Positions 47,613-56,182 of a stretch of DNA of 64,000 nt are shown in pieces (position 1 is the first letter of the stretch; each line of letters starts with the position of its first letter). The DNA comes from an uncultured Carboxylicivirga sp. (GTDB lineage Bacteria; Bacteroidota; Bacteroidia; Bacteroidales; Marinilabiliaceae), in assembly GCF_963668385.1 (NCBI RefSeq), contig NZ_OY764327.1, forward strand, positions 4,808,501 through 4,872,500. The letters run 5' to 3'. Under the pieces are notes generated by a model. That model made no database searches. It saw only the letters and a program-made list of their open reading frames with translations, and was not told where the DNA came from. The position numbers and the translations under genes are program-made.

Positions 47613-47752
47613 GACATTCTGGTTTTAAGTTAGACATGCTATCAAGCTTAATGCATTAGCGCTGATAAATCCAATTCAAACTTTATGCCAAAACTTAACA
47701 ATTATTAACATGATGCCTATAAAAAATCTTTTCGCATCAATATAACAAGCGA

Positions 47753-48547
47753 TTAAACCTCTTCTGTTTTTTTTGCTTCATTCCAGATTATATCCATTTC
47801 TTCAAGCGACATTGCTTTTAAATCGATTCCGGCTTTAATGGTTTTTTCTTCCAGATAATTAAATCGATGAATAAACTTACGATTAGTTCTTTCCAGTGCA
47901 TTTTCGGGATTTACTCCATATAAACGTGCTGCATTAATAATGGAGAATATTAAATCGCCAAACTCAGCTTCAATCTTATCCTGATCCATTTGAGCTATTT
48001 CTACTTTTAACTCATCCAACTCTTCATGTACTTTATCCCAAACTTGCTCTTTATGCTCCCAATCAAAACCAACTCCACGGGCTTTATCTTGAATTCGATT
48101 AGCTTTTACCATTGCTGGCAAACTCACCGGCACCCCTGATAGAACAGATTTATTTCCATCTTTTTCTTTCAGTTTCAGCTTTTCCCAGTTTTCTTCAACT
48201 TCGCGGGCATTCTGAGCACTTCCTTCTCCAAAAATATGCGGATGACGATAAATCAGCTTTTCATTCAACGAATCTATCACATCCTTCATGGTAAAATCGT
48301 TGGTTTCCGAACCTATTTTAGCATAAAACACAATGTGTAAAAGTACATCACCCAATTCCTTTTTAATGAGTTTTGGATCATTTTTTATAATAGCATCTGC
48401 TAATTCGTAGGTTTCTTCAATGGTTAAAGTTCGCAGCGATTCGTTGGTTTGCTCTTTATCCCAAGGGCATTTCAAGCGTAATTCGTCCAATATCTCTAAT
48501 AATTCTTTAAATGCGACAAGGGTCAGGTCATGTTTATGATCACTCAT
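47753..48547 (-). CDS. mazG: Nucleoside triphosphate pyrophosphohydrolase MazG
   Basis: 264 residues (E. coli 263), two tandem MazG all-alpha domains. It hydrolyses NTPs to NMP and pyrophosphate, removing damaged nucleotides and helping limit ppGpp. Metal-binding ExxE...ExxxD motifs are seen as EETYELADAI with KKELGDVLLHIV in the first domain and EAEFGDLIFSIINAAR in the second; CPWDKEQTNESLRTLT is the family start signature. ATG at 48545-48547. Divergent from phoH. Confidence 0.95.
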   Translation of the reverse strand: MSDHKHDLTLVAFKELLEILDELRLKCPWDKEQTNESLRTLTIEETYELADAIIKNDPKLIKKELGDVLLHIVFYAKIGSETNDFTMKDVIDSLNEKLIYRHPHIFGEGSAQNAREVEENWEKLKLKEKDGNKSVLSGVPVSLPAMVKANRIQDKARGVGFDWEHKEQVWDKVHEELDELKVEIAQMDQDKIEAEFGDLIFSIINAARLYGVNPENALERTNRKFIHRFNYLEEKTIKAGIDLKAMSLEEMDIIWNEAKKTEEV

Positions 48548-48807
48548 AATATTTTTAGTTTATTAATTTATTAGGCAGTAGACAGTAATTTATTTCAATC
48601 AAAGAATTACTGCACAAATTTTATGGCGTACAAATATATTGGAAAGTTGGCCTTTATTTAAAATTTATTCAGGCTATTTAATTATTACACCTTCTTATTT
48701 TAAACCATGATTTAAGTATTAATAAAAGATGACTTTTTCACCCATTAGAAATGCAAAATTTGTTGTTACTTTGCGTAAAGAGTAAATGACGGAATTTAAA
48801 CCAGCAT

Positions 48808-49779
48808 ATGATTGAAAAATTGATTTATCTCGAATCAGTTGATTTGGTGGAGTTTTTAGGCATTAAAAACTCAAAGCTTGAACTAATAAAAAACAGATTT
48901 CCAAAACTTAAGATTGTAGCCCGAGGCAATTGGCTCAAAGCCATTGGCGACGCCGAAGAAATGGCAGATTTCGAAGAAAAAATCAATAATCTTATTGAGC
49001 ATTACAACCAATATAATGTACTAAAAGAAGCTACCATTGGCGAAATTCTGGATGGCGATACCATCACAGAAGCAAAAAGCGATAGTGATGTTATTTTATA
49101 TGGTGTAAGCGGGCGCCCCATTAAAGCTCGTACCGAAAATCAGGATAAATTAGTAAAAGCCTTTAAAAATAACGATCTTTTATTTGCAACAGGTCCTGCC
49201 GGATCAGGTAAAACATACACAGCCATTGCATTAGCTGTTTCAGCTTTAAAAAATCGTCAGGTACGACGAATTATTTTAAGCCGCCCGGCCGTTGAAGCAG
49301 GTGAGAAATTAGGTTTTCTTCCAGGTGATATGAAGGAAAAAATCGATCCGTATTTGCAACCCCTTTATGATGCTTTACAAGACATGATTCCTCCTACCCG
49401 ATTAAAAGAGTATATGGAGAACGGAACCATTCAGATTGCTCCTCTTGCATTTATGCGCGGACGTACCTTAAATGATGCCTGTGTAATTTTAGATGAAGCT
49501 CAGAACACAACAAATAATCAACTTAAGATGTTTCTTACCCGAATGGGTACTTATGCCAAGTTTATTGTAACGGGTGATATCACTCAAATTGATTTACCCA
49601 ACCCGCGTAGTTCGGGCTTAATACAAGGTATGAACATTCTGAAAAACATTGATAGAATTGCGATCATCGAGTTCAATAAAAAGGATATTGTACGCCATAA
49701 ATTAGTACAAGATATTGTGGAAGCATATGATGAAAAGCAAAAACAAGACGAAACAAAACGAAAAACAAATATCAAATAG
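48808..49779 (+). CDS. ybeZ: PhoH-like ATPase
   Basis: 323 residues (typical ~320-350). N-terminal KH-like region (1-~105) then the PhoH AAA-like domain: Walker A TGPAGSGKTYTA (128-139), LSRPAVEAGEKLGFLPGD, Walker B CVILDEAQNTT and VTGDITQIDLP. In bacteria YbeZ works with the endonuclease YbeY in rRNA maturation; ybeY is not adjacent here. Cytoplasmic. ATG at 48808. The purC ATG starts 9 nt after its stop, so the two are co-transcribed. A TTACTTTGC box at 48766-48774 could be its promoter. Confidence 0.93.
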   Translation: MIEKLIYLESVDLVEFLGIKNSKLELIKNRFPKLKIVARGNWLKAIGDAEEMADFEEKINNLIEHYNQYNVLKEATIGEILDGDTITEAKSDSDVILYGVSGRPIKARTENQDKLVKAFKNNDLLFATGPAGSGKTYTAIALAVSALKNRQVRRIILSRPAVEAGEKLGFLPGDMKEKIDPYLQPLYDALQDMIPPTRLKEYMENGTIQIAPLAFMRGRTLNDACVILDEAQNTTNNQLKMFLTRMGTYAKFIVTGDITQIDLPNPRSSGLIQGMNILKNIDRIAIIEFNKKDIVRHKLVQDIVEAYDEKQKQDETKRKTNIK

Positions 49780-49788
49780 CTATATAAA

Positions 49789-50739
49789 ATGAGTAAAGCA
49801 ATCATTAAGACCGATTATCAGTTTCCAGGTCAAAAGAGTGTTTACAAAGGTAAAGTTCGTGATGTATACAACATCAACGACGATTATTTAGTAATGGTTG
49901 TATCCGACCGCCTTTCTGCCTTTGATGTAGTTCTTCCAAAAGGGATTCCTTATAAAGGCCAAGTTTTGAACCAAATTGCAGCTAAATTCTTAGATGCAAC
50001 TGCCGACATTGTACCTAACTGGAAAATTGCAACGCCAGATCCAAACGTTACTGTTGGACACATGTGTGAGTCGTTTCCGGTTGAAATGATTGTACGTGGT
50101 TACTTAACTGGTAGCTCATGGAGATTATACAAAGATGGTGGACGCGATATCTGTGGTGTACCTCTTCCTGAAGGTTTAAAAGAGCATCAGGCTTTTCCTG
50201 AACCAATTTTAACTCCTACTACGAAAGCAGAGATAGGTGCGCACGACGAAAACATCACTCGTGAAGAAATTCTAAAACAAGGCTTGGTTTCAGAAGAAGA
50301 TTACCTTGAATTGGAGCGAATTTCTTTGGAGCTTTTCAAACGTGGTAGCGAAATTGCTAAAGAAAAAGGTTTGATTTTGGTTGATACCAAATACGAATTC
50401 GGCAAAAAAGATGGTAAGATCTATTTGATTGACGAAATTCATACTCCAGATTCATCTCGCTATTTTTATGCTGATGGTTACCAGGAACGATTTGACAAGG
50501 GAGAAAACCAAAAGCAACTTTCGAAAGAGTTTGTTCGCGAGTGGTTGATGGAAAACAACTTCCAGGGACGTGAAGGTGATGTATTACCTGAAATTACAGA
50601 TGAATTCATAAATGAAATCTCAGAACGCTATATCGAATTATACGAAAGTATCACAGGTGATAAGTTCGTTAAAGCGGACGTTTCAACCGTAGTTGATCGT
50701 GTAGAAAAGAATGTAACAGATTATTTGAACAATTTGTAA
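49789..50739 (+). CDS. purC: Phosphoribosylaminoimidazole-succinocarboxamide synthase (SAICAR synthetase)
   Basis: 316 residues, the long form usual in Bacteroidota. It joins CAIR and aspartate with ATP in purine synthesis. [19 protein letters not shown] (19-37) is the glycine-rich start, [12 protein letters not shown] (104-115), [30 protein letters not shown] (cofactor and metal region, residues ~205-234) is the SAICAR synthetase signature 2. Second gene after phoH, followed by a terminator. Purine synthesis uses the 10-formyl-THF that Fhs makes. Confidence 0.96.
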   Translation: MSKAIIKTDYQFPGQKSVYKGKVRDVYNINDDYLVMVVSDRLSAFDVVLPKGIPYKGQVLNQIAAKFLDATADIVPNWKIATPDPNVTVGHMCESFPVEMIVRGYLTGSSWRLYKDGGRDICGVPLPEGLKEHQAFPEPILTPTTKAEIGAHDENITREEILKQGLVSEEDYLELERISLELFKRGSEIAKEKGLILVDTKYEFGKKDGKIYLIDEIHTPDSSRYFYADGYQERFDKGENQKQLSKEFVREWLMENNFQGREGDVLPEITDEFINEISERYIELYESITGDKFVKADVSTVVDRVEKNVTDYLNNL

Positions 50740-50763
50740 TAATATTCCATCATACAATAAGTT

Positions 50764-50789
50764 AAGGCACTCTTTTAGGGTGCCTTTTT
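50764..50789 (+). terminator. Terminator of the phoH-purC operon
   Basis: Stem AAGGCAC/GTGCCTT (50764-50770 and 50780-50786) followed by TTTTTC. Confidence 0.85.
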
Positions 50790-50852
50790 CATTTTCAAAA
50801 CCTTTAAAATTTGCTTCAATCCTTAAAAACATGCTGCAAAACATGTTAATAT

Positions 50853-50871
50853 TTGTTAAATTATTTAACAA
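50853..50871. promoter_or_regulatory. Rex-like palindrome upstream of pflB
   Basis: TTGTTAAATTATTTAACAA, perfect 9-1-9 palindrome. Its half-sites TTGTTAA/TTAACAA are those of the redox repressor Rex, but the spacer is 5 nt, not the usual 4. It lies ~210 nt above the pflB promoter candidate, in the spacer that belongs to pflB. AACATG/CATGTT (50828-50833, 50842-50847) sits just upstream. Confidence 0.5.
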
Positions 50872-50888
50872 CACTCATTCTAAATAAG

Positions 50889-50945
50889 ATTGCAATCCCG
50901 ACATTACAATTAAACTTTTTTAATTGCAATCTACACATTACACTT
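50889..50945 (+). repeat. Two 23-bp direct repeats upstream of pflB, 34 bp apart
   Basis: ATTGCAATC (50889-50897 and 50923-50931), itself containing the palindrome ATTGCAAT, is followed in both copies by a matching stretch (CCGACATTACAATT and TACACATTACACTT). Spacing of 34 bp would put both on nearly the same face of the helix. Candidate paired operator for the pfl genes. Confidence 0.5.
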
Positions 50946-51064
50946 ATTCAACACCAATGATATCAAGCATTTTCAATTTCGGTATCAAAAAAACAGAAAT
51001 AAATCCACTATTTAGAATGATTGAAATTCAATCCTTTAAATAAGACCAAAACATCTTTTATTAC

Positions 51065-51097
51065 ATTGAATATTTGATTTTTTGCTATTTACTTTGC
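51065..51097 (+). promoter_or_regulatory. Candidate promoter of pflB-pflA-focA
   Basis: ATTG (51065-51068) and TTACTTTGC (51089-51097) with a 20-nt spacer, close to the Bacteroidota -33/-7 pattern. The start point would be near 51102, leaving a leader of about 57 nt. Confidence 0.5.
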
Positions 51098-51158
51098 ACT
51101 CGCATTACAGTTAGAAATAATAAAAGTATTTCATATACAAGCTAAATAACAATTAATC

Positions 51159-53390
51159 ATGAGCAAGATTAAAGACATGTTTAGAGATGGCCTTTGGAAC
51201 AAAGAGGTAAACGTTAGAAACTTCGTTCAAACAAACATCACACCATACGATGGCGACAGTACTTTCTTATGTGGTCCTACCGAAAGAACCCAAAAATTAT
51301 GGGAACTTTGTAAAGAGGCCATCAAAGAAGAAACTGAAAACAATGGTGTGCGTGCTATCGACACTGAAACAGTATCTACAATTGCCGCTTTCGATGCTGG
51401 TTACATCGATAAAGACCTTGAATTAATTGTAGGTCTTCAAACAGATCAACTTTTAAAACGTGCCATGAAGCCTTATGGTGGTATTGCCGTAGTTGAAAAA
51501 GCTTGTAAAGAACAAGGTTTGGAAGTATCAGACCGTGTGAAGGATATTTTCCGCAATTATGCCAAAACACACAACGATGGTGTGTTTGATGTATACACTG
51601 AAGAAATTCGTAAATTCCGTTCTTTAGGTTTCCTTACCGGTTTGCCAGATAACTACGCCCGTGGTCGTATTATCGGTGATTACCGTCGTTTGGCTTTATA
51701 CGGTATCGATCGCTTGATTGAAGCTAAAAAAGAAGATTTACGTGGTTTGTTAGGTCCTATGACCGATGACAAAATTCGTTTGCGCGAAGAAGTTGCTGAG
51801 CAAATCAAAGCCTTGGCTCAAATTAAAGAATTAGGTGCTAAATATGGTTTAGACCTAAGTCGTCCGGCTGAATCAGCACAAGAAGCTGTTCAATGGGTAT
51901 ATATGGCTTACCTTGCTGCTGTAAAAGAGCAAGACGGAGCTGCCATGTCATTAGGTAATGTTTCTTCATTCCTTGACATTTATATGGAGTACGATATTCA
52001 AAAAGGAATTATTACAGAAGAACGCGCTCAGGAATTTGTAGATCAGTTTGTAATGAAATTACGTATGGTTCGTCACCTGCGTATGAATGCATATAATGAG
52101 ATTTTTGCGGGTGACCCAACCTGGGTAACTGAAGCAATCGGAGGTCGTTTAATGGATGGTCGTCATAAGATTACCAAAACATCATTCCGTTTCTTACAAA
52201 CACTATACAACTTAGGCCCTTCCCCAGAGCCAAACATGACTGTACTTTGGTCGAACACATTGCCTGAAAACTTTAAAAACTACTGTGCTCAGGTTTCTAT
52301 CGACACTTCATCAATTCAATATGAAAATGATGATTTAATGCAAAGCACTCGTCAGTCTGACGATTATGGTATTGCATGTTGTGTATCGTTCCAGGAAATC
52401 GGAAAACACATTCAATTCTTCGGAGCACGTACCAACCTGGCTAAAACATTATTGTTGGCCATCAACGGTGGACGTTGCGAGATGTCAGGTAAACAAATGA
52501 TTGAAGGCATTCCTGCTTTGACAAGTGATGAATTGAACTTCGACGAAGTAATGGCTAATTACAAAATTGCCATGAAGGAAGTAGCTCGTGTTTATAACGA
52601 GTCAATGAATATCATCCATTACATGCACGATAAATACTACTACGAAAAAGCGCAAATGGCTTTTGTTGATACCAATCCACGCATTAACCTTGCATACGGT
52701 ATTGCTGGTTTATCAATCGTAGCTGACTCTTTATCGGCCATTAAGCATGCTAAAGTAAAAGTAGTTCGTAACGAAGATGGTTTAAGTACCGACTTTAAAA
52801 TCGAAGGTGAATTCCCTTGCTATGGTAATGATGATGATCGCGTAGATAATCTGGCTGTAGAAGTGTCGGGATATTTCAACAGTGTATTATCAAAATTGAG
52901 TGTATACAAAAATGCGGAACCAACCATGTCGATTCTAACCATTACTTCAAACGTGGTTTATGGATTGAAAACAGGTGCTACTCCTGACGGACGTGCTCAT
53001 GGTGTACCATTTGCACCGGGTGCAAACCCAATGCACGGACGTGACAAAAACGGAGCTATCGCATCGTTGAACTCAGTGGCTAAGCTTGATTATAAAAATG
53101 CATTGGATGGTATTTCAAATACCTTCAGCATTGTACCTAAGTCGTTAGGTGCTGACGAAGATGTTCGTCGTGAAAACTTAGTAACTATGATGGATGCTTA
53201 TTTCTCAAAAGAAGCGCATCACTTGAACGTAAACGTGTTGAACCGCGAACTTTTGGAAGATGCAATGGAAAATCCAGGAGAATATCCACAGTTGACCATT
53301 CGTGTATCCGGTTACGCAGTTAACTTCGTAAAACTGACTCGAGAGCAGCAATTGGAAGTGATTTCAAGAAGCTTCTTCGATCGTATGTAA
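51159..53390 (+). CDS. pflB: Formate C-acetyltransferase (pyruvate formate-lyase)
   Basis: 743 residues (E. coli 760). Glycyl-radical enzyme converting pyruvate and CoA to acetyl-CoA and formate without oxygen. The catalytic Cys pair is C407-C408 in IACCVSFQE; the glycyl radical is G718 in RVSGYAVNF near the C-terminus. N-terminal [22 protein letters not shown] is typical of true PFL rather than the diol dehydratase or choline lyase relatives. Active only after modification by PflA, encoded just downstream. Cytoplasmic and oxygen-sensitive. Leader and promoter lie 51065-51158. The gene pair is split by a terminator-like hairpin at 53411-53442. Confidence 0.98.
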   Translation: MSKIKDMFRDGLWNKEVNVRNFVQTNITPYDGDSTFLCGPTERTQKLWELCKEAIKEETENNGVRAIDTETVSTIAAFDAGYIDKDLELIVGLQTDQLLKRAMKPYGGIAVVEKACKEQGLEVSDRVKDIFRNYAKTHNDGVFDVYTEEIRKFRSLGFLTGLPDNYARGRIIGDYRRLALYGIDRLIEAKKEDLRGLLGPMTDDKIRLREEVAEQIKALAQIKELGAKYGLDLSRPAESAQEAVQWVYMAYLAAVKEQDGAAMSLGNVSSFLDIYMEYDIQKGIITEERAQEFVDQFVMKLRMVRHLRMNAYNEIFAGDPTWVTEAIGGRLMDGRHKITKTSFRFLQTLYNLGPSPEPNMTVLWSNTLPENFKNYCAQVSIDTSSIQYENDDLMQSTRQSDDYGIACCVSFQEIGKHIQFFGARTNLAKTLLLAINGGRCEMSGKQMIEGIPALTSDELNFDEVMANYKIAMKEVARVYNESMNIIHYMHDKYYYEKAQMAFVDTNPRINLAYGIAGLSIVADSLSAIKHAKVKVVRNEDGLSTDFKIEGEFPCYGNDDDRVDNLAVEVSGYFNSVLSKLSVYKNAEPTMSILTITSNVVYGLKTGATPDGRAHGVPFAPGANPMHGRDKNGAIASLNSVAKLDYKNALDGISNTFSIVPKSLGADEDVRRENLVTMMDAYFSKEAHHLNVNVLNRELLEDAMENPGEYPQLTIRVSGYAVNFVKLTREQQLEVISRSFFDRM

Positions 53391-53410
53391 CAGACAAATG
53401 AGCAATATAC

Positions 53411-53442
53411 AGAAGGCAGTGGCTAAATAGCTTCTGCCTTCT
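53411..53442 (+). other. Intercistronic hairpin between pflB and pflA
   Basis: Perfect 9-bp stem AGAAGGCAG/CTGCCTTCT (53411-53419 and 53434-53442) with GCTAAATAGC pairing inside the loop, followed by a loose T-rich run ending TTTTTT. It lies 21 nt after pflB and could trim pflA-focA mRNA relative to pflB. Confidence 0.65.
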
Positions 53443-53471
53443 TCTCATATTTACTTTTTTAAACTATCGCC

Positions 53472-54197
53472 ATGCTAAACGTTCATTCATTTGAATCGTT
53501 GGGGACTTATGATGGTCCCGGAATTCGCCTTGTAGTATTCTTACAAGGATGTAATTTTAAATGTTTGTACTGTGCCAATCCCGATACCATTGAATGTAAA
53601 GGAGGCACCCCTACTTCAGCTGAAGAAATTGTGAGCATGGCTAAAAACCAGCAACCTTTCTTTGGCAAAAAAGGTGGATTGACCTTTTCTGGAGGCGAAC
53701 CATTGCTTCAGGCAAAGGAGTTGATTCCTGTATTAAAGGCTTTAAAGGCTGAAGGATTCCATATTTGCGTTGACACCAATGGAAGCGTGTTAAACGATTT
53801 TGTTAAAGAAGCCTTAGAATACATCGATATTGTATTGCTCGACATTAAGCAAATGAATGATGAGCGTCATCGTGCATTGGTTGGACAAGGCAATGATAAA
53901 ACACTAAAGCTGGCTCAATACCTTAATGAAATCAATAAGCCGGTTTGGTTAAGATATGTATTGGTTCCTGATTATAGTGATGATCCACAAGATTTGCAGC
54001 AGCTGGGTGATCACTTTGGCAAATATGAAAATATCGAAAAACTGGAAATTCAACCCTATCATCATTTGGGAGCTCATAAATACGATCACCTGGGTTGGAA
54101 ATACCAACTGGAAGGGGTTCCATCCAATACAACAGAACAATTAGATGCTGCATATAAGGTGTTCAAGCAATATTTTAAAGAGGTAATAATTAACTAA
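53472..54197 (+). CDS. pflA: Pyruvate formate-lyase activating enzyme
   Basis: 241 residues. Radical SAM enzyme that puts the glycyl radical on PflB at G718 with SAM and a [4Fe-4S] cluster. The cluster motif is C27xxxC31xxC34 (GCNFKCLYC), followed by FSGGEPLL (SAM-binding GGE), and DIKQMNDERHRALVG, LRYVLVPDYSD, KLEIQPYHHLG, all PflA-specific. Length and N-terminal HSFESLGTYDGPGIRLV match E. coli PflA. Adjacent to pflB (81-nt spacer with hairpin) and focA. Confidence 0.97.
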   Translation: MLNVHSFESLGTYDGPGIRLVVFLQGCNFKCLYCANPDTIECKGGTPTSAEEIVSMAKNQQPFFGKKGGLTFSGGEPLLQAKELIPVLKALKAEGFHICVDTNGSVLNDFVKEALEYIDIVLLDIKQMNDERHRALVGQGNDKTLKLAQYLNEINKPVWLRYVLVPDYSDDPQDLQQLGDHFGKYENIEKLEIQPYHHLGAHKYDHLGWKYQLEGVPSNTTEQLDAAYKVFKQYFKEVIIN

Positions 54198-54263
54198 TCT
54201 AACAAAGTAAAAACCACCATTAGCAAGATTAAACCTTTTTGTTTTTAGCAAAGCATTACAATA

Positions 54264-55052
54264 ATGAACTACTATAACTCAAAAGAAATCGTATCGGTTG
54301 TAAATAATATAGCCGAAGCAAAAACCAAAACATCAGCCATCAATACCATTGTATTAGCTATTCTTGCCGGTGGATACATCGCCATGGGAGGATTGCTTGC
54401 CGTAGTTGTAGGTGGAGGACTTCCCGGATTGGAAGCCAGTAATCCCGGAATTCAGAAATTCTTGTTTGGAGCCGTTTTCCCATTAGGACTGATTTTGGTT
54501 GCCATTGCCGGTGCCGACTTATTTACCGGTAACACTGCGTATTTTATACCGTCGTGGTTTCAGGGAAAAACCAAATTTCAATCCATATTAAAAAACTGGT
54601 CAATTGTGTATTTAGGTAATTTCATAGGCTCAATTATTGTTGCTCTATGTTTTGCTTACCTGACTGATTTATTCGCTAAAGATCCCTGGTTAGAAAGTAT
54701 AAGAGGCATTGCCGAAGCAAAAACAGCTAATCCGTTTTACAAAGCCTTTTTAAAAGGAATTGCCTGTAATTGGATGGTTGCATTAGCCATGTGGTTATCA
54801 TATGGAGCTAAAGATATTTCAGGTAAGATATTAGGTATCTGGTTCCCTGTTATGGCCTTTGTAGCCATGGGTTTTGAACACTCGGTAGCTAATATGTTCT
54901 TTATTCCTACAGCAATATTTTATGGTGCTGATGTAACCTGGACAAGCTTTGTGGTTAATAACTTGATTCCGGTAACACTGGGCAATATTGTGGGAGGAGC
55001 CCTTTTTGTGGGTGCAGCCTACTGGTTTGTCTACGAACGCAACAATTCTTAA
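54264..55052 (+). CDS. focA: Formate/nitrite channel FocA
   Basis: 262 residues with six membrane helices of the FNT fold. It moves formate out (or in) when PFL works. Seen: AGGYIAMGGLLAVVVGGGLPG, LFTGNTAYFIP (Omega-loop region, TGN conserved), KGIACNWMVALAMW with the CNW helix break, GFEHSVANMFFIPTA with the pore His. Slightly shorter than E. coli FocA (285). E. coli order is focA-pflB-pflA; here focA is last. ATG at 54264. Ends at a strong hairpin, after which the REP cluster begins. Confidence 0.95.
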   Translation: MNYYNSKEIVSVVNNIAEAKTKTSAINTIVLAILAGGYIAMGGLLAVVVGGGLPGLEASNPGIQKFLFGAVFPLGLILVAIAGADLFTGNTAYFIPSWFQGKTKFQSILKNWSIVYLGNFIGSIIVALCFAYLTDLFAKDPWLESIRGIAEAKTANPFYKAFLKGIACNWMVALAMWLSYGAKDISGKILGIWFPVMAFVAMGFEHSVANMFFIPTAIFYGADVTWTSFVVNNLIPVTLGNIVGGALFVGAAYWFVYERNNS

Positions 55053-55077
55053 ACTTCCATATAGTCGAATGACTGTT

Positions 55078-55114
55078 GAAAACCGGAGATACAAATCTTC
55101 GGTTTTCTTGTTTT
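55078..55114 (+). terminator. Terminator of the pfl operon
   Basis: Thirteen-bp stem GAAAACCGGAGAT/ATCTTCGGTTTTC (55078-55090 and 55095-55107) with one G-T pair and an ACAA loop, then TTGTTTT. It is the border of the REP cluster. Confidence 0.85.
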
Positions 55115-55120
55115 ATAGGT

Positions 55121-55139
55121 ACGACTCCGCTGGAGTCGT
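55121..55139. repeat. REP-like hairpin R1, class ACGACTCC-n3-GGAGTCGT
   Basis: Eight-bp perfect arms (55121-55128 and 55132-55139) around GCT, first of the cluster. Confidence 0.8.
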
Positions 55140-55169
55140 TTCTTAAATTACAACTTTTCTATAAATATG

Positions 55170-55186
55170 GAACTCCTCTGGAGTTC
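55170..55186. repeat. REP-like hairpin R2, class GAACTCC-n3-GGAGTTC
   Basis: Perfect 7-bp arms around TCT, preceded by CTATAAATATG. Confidence 0.8.
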
Positions 55187-55243
55187 AACTCAATAATTTC
55201 ACTTGAATTGAATCCCGATAATTCCAATCAATAAACAATTTAA

Positions 55244-55260
55244 TGATACCGGCGGTATCA
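55244..55260. repeat. REP-like hairpin R3, class TGATACC-n3-GGTATCA
   Basis: Perfect 7-bp arms around GGC, followed by CATATTTATAGAATAT, a tail shared with R4 and R7. Confidence 0.8.
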
Positions 55261-55409
55261 CATATTTATAGAATATCTAGCAAATCAAGGCCTAACTGCG
55301 TTAGAGCCCTTGACAACATCTTATTATCTTTATATAAACTGAGTTCAAGCAAAAACTTCCCTTTTATATAATCCAAAAAGAACCTCTATCCAATTTCTGC
55401 AGCATTTAT

Positions 55410-55426
55410 TGATGCCAGAGGCATCA
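55410..55426. repeat. REP-like hairpin R4, class TGATGCC-n3-GGCATCA
   Basis: Perfect 7-bp arms around AGA, followed by TATATTTATAGA. Confidence 0.8.
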
Positions 55427-55459
55427 TATATTTATAGAGGTCAATTATACCTTAAAACA

Positions 55460-55476
55460 CGACTCCAGCGGAGTCG
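55460..55476. repeat. REP-like hairpin R5, class CGACTCC-n3-GGAGTCG
   Basis: Perfect 7-bp arms around AGC, ending 6 nt before the transposase stop at 55482. Confidence 0.8.
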
Positions 55477-55481
55477 AATAT

Positions 55482-55946
55482 CTATTCACCATTCCAATCA
55501 AACAAATATTGATCATCATATTCAACGTTAAATAGCTTCAATAATTTCACGTATTCCTCTCTAAAACTACTCTTTTGATGATGTACTTTCTGATTCTCGA
55601 TATACTTGATCACTGAATCTAACTGTGATTGACCATACGAAAAAGCCCCAAAACCTTCCTGCCATTGAAATTTATATCTACAAAGACCTTTTTCTTTGAT
55701 AAACTCAGTTGACCATTTTTTTATTTCTCTTACCAGATCAGATAAACAGCAATTGGGTTTCATACCGATTAAAAAATGTATGTGATTGTAAGTTCCATTA
55801 ATGGATAGCATTTTCTGACTTTTTCCTTGCACTATACCAGTTATATATTTATATAATTCAGCTTCCCATTCAGGTTGAATGGCTGCCTCTCTGTTTTGTA
55901 TTGCAAAAACAACCTGAATGTAGATTTGGGTATAGGTGTTAGCCAT
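55482..55946 (-). mobile_element. Single-domain IS200-like Y1 (HUH) transposase, RAYT-type
   Basis: 154 residues. The Y1 transposase fold is shown by the metal-binding HIH motif (H55, H57 in NHIHFLIGM), WQEGFGAFSYGQSQLD, and the helix KYIENQKVHH with the likely nucleophile Y115. It cuts and joins single-stranded DNA at hairpins. No tnpB or other cargo and no other ORF in the element. Eight REP-like hairpins flank it, five beyond its stop and three beyond its start, within ~1 kb, as in REP-associated tyrosine transposases (RAYTs). ATG at 55944-55946. The same protein type is widespread in Bacteroidota. It is intact, so it could be active. Confidence 0.85.
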
Positions 55947-55975
55947 AGTAGATTAAATTTGGTGGTTTTATATTC

Positions 55976-55990
55976 AACTCCGCTGGAGTT
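55976..55990. repeat. REP-like hairpin R6, class AACTCC-n3-GGAGTT
   Basis: Six-bp arms around GCT, 30 nt upstream of the transposase start, same class as R2. Confidence 0.75.
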
Positions 55991-56068
55991 CAATTCCATA
56001 AATTTCCTGTTAATTAAAGATAATAATAAAGTCAGAATCCCATTAATTTCAATCGATAAACAATTTAT

Positions 56069-56085
56069 TGATACCGGAGGCATCA
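56069..56085. repeat. REP-like hairpin R7, class TGATACC-n3-GGCATCA
   Basis: Seven-bp arms with one mismatch around GGA, followed by the shared CATATTTATAGAATAT tail of R3. Confidence 0.75.
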
Positions 56086-56118
56086 CATATTTATAGAATA
56101 TTCTTCCTGTCCACACCC

Positions 56119-56135
56119 CGACTCCGTAAGAGTCG
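56119..56135. repeat. REP-like hairpin R8, class CGACTCC-n3-AGAGTCG
   Basis: CGACTC/GAGTCG arms with one extra mismatched pair, same class as R1 and R5. It is the last of the cluster. Confidence 0.7.
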
Positions 56136-56182
56136 AATCTCATTTATACTTTGTACTATAATGCATCATTGGCATGCCCAAC

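Larger units (their letters stand above)
55053..55481. other. REP-rich intergenic region, left flank of the transposase
   Basis: 429 nt between focA and the transposase, holding the focA terminator and five REP-like hairpins (55121, 55170, 55244, 55410, 55460). No gene. Confidence 0.75.

Noticed and set aside
55120-56140. CRISPR-like array around the transposase
   Set aside because: Repeats are short hairpins of several classes at irregular spacing, with no uniform spacers and no cas genes.
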